DNA from: Pseudodesulfovibrio sp.
GTDB lineage: Bacteria > Desulfobacterota > Desulfovibrionia > Desulfovibrionales > Desulfovibrionaceae
Assembly (NCBI GenBank): GCA_022712815.1
Contig: JAFLJW010000338.1
Coordinates: 1 to 7,191 of the forward strand
Reading direction: 5' to 3'
DNA length: 7,191 nucleotides
The notes beneath the pieces were generated by a model. The model was not told where the DNA came from and did no database searches. It saw only the letters and a program-made list of their open reading frames with translations. Below, in pieces: positions 5,473 to 7,191 of this stretch; positions within the stretch are counted from its first letter, which is position 1, and every line of letters starts with the position of its first letter. Position numbers and translations under genes: made by a program.

Positions 5473-6492
5473 TTATGCAGAGGCTTGATACTCTTCGTCT
5501 TTTGCCAGTAAGACCCAAGCCATACGCGCCATCTTGTTGGCTTGAGCAACCGAAACTCGAGCATTACCTCGCCGTTCCATGAGGCCTGCCAACCACAAAC
5601 TTCGACTATCCTTTTTGTTAAGGCAGTGCTGCAAGAGTGCTCGACCTCCGTGGATGAGCAACGTGCGCAAATAGGTGTTGCCGCGTTTGCTGATTCCTCC
5701 GAGCCACTAGTTTGTTTCCCGATGAATGTTGCCGTGGCACCAGGCCAAGCCAGGCCGCGAGCTGCCTGCCATTTTTAAAGACCTTCGCATCCCCCACAGC
5801 CGCCACGGGTGCTGTGGTTGACAGTGGACCGAATCCCGGTACTTTGCGCAACCGTCGGCAAGCTTCTGATTCCTGGAAAATTGTTTTCAACATGTTGTCA
5901 TATCTAGCTATTCTTATCTCAATATCCACAAATTCGGCAGAGATATCCGATAACAAATCGCGCATCATGAGCATCAGGATATTTTCAAGATTTTCAACCA
6001 TTTCAGGCAACAATTTCCGCAGATAACGAAATCCTTGCGGTACGGCCAAGCCCATTTCCAACAGCAAAGCTCTGGCTTGATTGCTCAAAGCGGTGCGGCC
6101 CTTGACCAGCCTTTCCCGGCAGCGATGAATAGCCTGAATATCTTGCTGCTCAATGTTTTTCGTCGGCACAAAATGCATGGTTGGACGTGTCACAGCCTCA
6201 CAGAGCGCTTCTGCATCGTTGCGGTCGTTTTTGTTGGTTTTGACGTATGCCTTGACGTATTGAGGTGGCATCTGGCGTACCCTGTGGCCCATTTTTTTAT
6301 CTCTCTGGCCCAGTGATGAGAACCTCCACATGCTTCCATGCCAACTAGGCACGGTTTCAAATTGGCGAAGAATTCCAAGAACTTTACCCTACTCACACAT
6401 CGCTCCAGCACTTTATTTCCCCTCTCGTCAGTCCCGTGAATTTGAAAGATATTCTTTGCCAAATCAACTCCAATCGTGGCAACATTTTTATG
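5473..6492 (-). pseudogene. IS110-family (IS1111-group) transposase, frameshifted
   Basis: The reconstructed product is about 339 residues, full length for this DEDD/serine transposase. Three frame segments join end to end. The N-terminal segment (to about 6298) has TIGVDLAKNIFQIHG with the first Asp and LVGMEACGG with the Glu. The middle one (about 6297-5705) has MPPQYVKAYVKTNKNDRNDAEALCEAVTRP with the two later Asp, then KVPGFGPLS and AAWLGLVPRQHSSG with the presumed catalytic serine. The C-terminal one runs from GGISKRGNTYLRTLLIHGGRALLQ to ANKMARMAWVLLAKDEEYQ and the TAA at 5473. The first break is at an A7 run (minus strand, 6298-6292), the second at CC 5704-5705, where one base is extra. 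The expected start after AGGAGG (6504-6499) is also lost: the family's Met codon position reads CAT at 6492, as if one G were missing. All catalytic residues survive, so decay is recent or some breaks are sequencing errors. Confidence 0.85.
6292..6298 (-). other. A7 slippery-type run at the transposase frame change
   Basis: On the minus strand the zero-frame codons read ATA AAA AAA TGG, so the run forms an A_AAA_AAA heptamer in the phase used for -1 ribosomal slippage. A -1 slip continues exactly with MGHRVRQMPPQ, the family sequence and spacing. Equally, one A may have been lost from an A8 run. Confidence 0.5.
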
Positions 6493-6498
6493 GTCCGT

Positions 6499-6504
6499 CC
6501 TCCT
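6499..6504 (-). promoter_or_regulatory. Ribosome binding site of the IS1111 transposase
   Basis: AGGAGG on the minus strand lies six nt before the codon (CAT, 6492-6490) where the family's initiator should be. The next ATG (6485) is in a different frame from the transposase. The site is perfect while the start is gone, which supports a deletion just after it. Confidence 0.6.
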
Positions 6505-6510
6505 GAGTAC

Positions 6511-6525
6511 GTTTAAAGTTTAAAC
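6511..6525. repeat. 15-bp palindrome upstream of the transposase
   Basis: GTTTAAA-G-TTTAAAC is a perfect 7-bp inverted repeat with one central base, directly upstream of the transposase ribosome site. It could be an operator-like or promoter-proximal site in the element's leader. No function is established. Confidence 0.3.
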
Positions 6526-6551
6526 ACTGGCACTATGATGCCGTGTACCGG

Positions 6552-6564
6552 AGGGCGGGTCCAT
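6552..6564. repeat. Left subterminal inverted repeat of the IS1111-group element
   Basis: AGGGCGGGTCCAT is the exact complement of 5254-5266. It lies upstream of the transposase, about 60 nt before its ribosome site. Twelve bp beyond it begins the end-like sequence of the IS5 remnant. Confidence 0.85.
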
Positions 6565-6576
6565 TCCATTAAAAAA

Positions 6577-6995
6577 GGGGCTGTCCTAGATAGTGTACTC
6601 ACGAGATAGCAGCCCATAGTGAAATACACCTGAAGTGAACAGCAGCAAGAAATGAGGATGTATTTTTTGCATACCGAGTTGCTATGCCTCGCCAGCGCTT
6701 CAAGTGGAGGAATGCATTCTCCACTAAGTGCCTAGCTTTATAGAGATGTTCATCGTAGCTACGAGGCTCTTTTCGATTCTTTTTCGGCGGGATGACAGGT
6801 TCCATCTCTCGCAGTTTGGCCTATACAATAATGTCGTCGGTGTCGTACCCACGATCCGCCAAAAGGTGCTGGGCAGAAAATCCGTCAATCAGTGCAACTG
6901 CCTGAGTGCAATCTGCTGTTGTGCCTTGTGTAATAATAGCCCTGAGCGGCATACCATGCGAATCCACGGCCAAATGTAGTTTTGCTTGCCTGTCT
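6577..6995 (-). mobile_element. IS5-family remnant, 5'-truncated
   Basis: This is the 3' part of an IS5-family element. The transposase C-terminal half ends at 6599, and GGGGCTGTCC at 6577-6586, some 13-22 nt beyond the stop, looks like the terminal repeat of the element. The other end is missing: homology stops near 6995, where the frame meets a TGA and the sequence becomes AT-rich and unrelated. About 420 bp remain, so the element has lost its N-terminal half and cannot move by itself. Confidence 0.7.
6599..6994 (-). pseudogene. IS5-family transposase, C-terminal fragment with in-frame amber stop
   Basis: Reading from 6994, the fragment gives AKLHLAVDSHGMPLRAIITQG with the first catalytic Asp, then LLADRGYDTDDIIV with the second Asp, a TAG codon (6823-6821), AKLREMEPVIPPKKNRKEPR, and LYKARHLVENAFLHLKRWRGIATRYAKN with the catalytic Glu. 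It ends in FLAAVHFRC and TGA at 6599. All three DDE residues are thus visible. The TAG sits where relatives have an ordinary codon in an alpha-helical stretch, and a C-to-T change in CAG is the simplest explanation. The N-terminal half of the roughly 250-residue family length is absent. The amber codon plus truncation show a dead gene; the family call is firm. Confidence 0.85.
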
Positions 6996-7011
6996 CAGGA
7001 CAAAATGTGTC

Positions 7012-7042
7012 TAAAAACAAGGAAAATGACATACATGTCACT
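7012..7042 (-). terminator. Possible intrinsic terminator overlapping the stop of the right-edge ORF
   Basis: On the minus strand AGTGACA-TGTA-TGTCATT forms a stem of about seven pairs (one G-U) with a 4-nt loop. It is followed by TTTTCCTTGTTTTT. The stop codon TGA (7040-7038) lies inside the stem. The geometry fits a Rho-independent terminator for transcription entering from the right. Confidence 0.4.
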
Positions 7043-7190
7043 CATAACGAACCGCCTCTGCCAAGAGGTCAACAATTTCAGCAAACAAGAACACGAATAA
7101 GCATGACTTAATTTTAGAAATTAATAGCTGCTTATGGACGGATACCAGATAAGAGTCAATATAATGGATGAAGGACTGAATATACCCATC
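7038..7190 (-). CDS. Possible C-terminal end of an unknown protein; 5' part outside the window
   Basis: A minus-strand frame is open from the window edge for 50 codons and ends in AEIVDLLAEAVRYE before TGA at 7038. The residues make plausible amphipathic helix (FIHYIDSYLVSV, ISKIKSCLFVFLFAEI), and the stop is followed at once by a terminator-like hairpin. No family is recognised. The DNA is AT-rich, unlike the metabolic genes to the left. Because 50 codons can stay open by chance in one of six frames, this is only a candidate. The sequence to the right of the window would decide it. Confidence 0.3.
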   Translation of the reverse strand, partial: DGYIQSFIHYIDSYLVSVHKQLLISKIKSCLFVFLFAEIVDLLAEAVRYE

Positions 7191-7191
7191 A

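Larger units (their letters stand above)
5251..6571 (-). mobile_element. IS110-family (IS1111-group) insertion sequence, decayed
   Basis: A 13-bp perfect inverted pair, ATGGACCCGCCCT at 5254-5266 and its complement at 6552-6564, brackets a minus-strand DEDD transposase gene. IS1111-group elements have subterminal repeats, described as lying about 7 bp and 3 bp inside the left and right ends. Applying this gives outer limits near 6571 and 5251 and a length of about 1.32 kb, normal for the group. The transposase-proximal (left) side has a short leader, while the right side has about 200 bp of non-coding DNA, where this group encodes its guide RNA. No target duplication is seen, as expected. The left end touches an IS5 remnant. 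The repeats and gene are seen directly; the outermost bases are inferred. Confidence 0.8.

Noticed and set aside
7160..7191. TATAAT at 7160-7165 and an ATG at 7164 reading MDEGLNIPI to the window edge
   Set aside because: No matching -35 box at normal spacing, the box overlaps the ATG, and nine codons are too few to judge.

Overview
The window looks like a chromosome segment of a Desulfovibrio-type sulfate reducer (Desulfovibrionaceae). This is inferred from the short Rhs-core protein, whose wording I recognise from that group, and from moderately GC-rich housekeeping genes. No database search was run.

Layout, left to right. (1) 2-1084, plus: the 3' part of a fused cobalamin-pathway methyltransferase (CbiE+CbiT, CobL type). 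(2) 1236-3182, minus: an Rhs/YD-repeat core gene that stops ten codons after the DPIGDAGG core end. It is followed, with an ATGA overlap, by a 68-codon unknown ORF, and then by a gene for an exported protein of unknown function. Both unknown genes lie in a visibly AT-richer patch, the usual layout of a polymorphic-toxin tip and its partner genes, but no toxin domain is recognisable. A GC-rich UUCG hairpin sits in the Rhs leader. (3) 3410-5105, plus: a divergent tRNA-dihydrouridine synthase and a metal-dependent cyclase/kynurenine-formamidase-like hydrolase, 13 nt apart and probably one operon. (4) 5106-5250: a short flank with a REP-like hairpin. (5) about 5251-6571: an insertion sequence of the IS1111 group of the IS110 family, with 13-bp subterminal inverted repeats and a transposase on the minus strand broken by frameshifts. 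A roughly 200-nt structured non-coding right end is the expected site of its guide (bridge/seek) RNA. (6) about 6577-6995: the 3' remnant of an IS5-family element with an in-frame amber codon, directly against the IS1111 end. (7) 7038-7190: the possible C-terminal end of a gene entering from the right on the minus strand, ending in a terminator-like hairpin that overlaps its stop codon.

The two plus-strand blocks are ordinary metabolism and RNA modification. The unusual parts are the Rhs core with its replaced tail and the IS1111 element with its candidate guide-RNA region. The right third is a graveyard of nested mobile elements.
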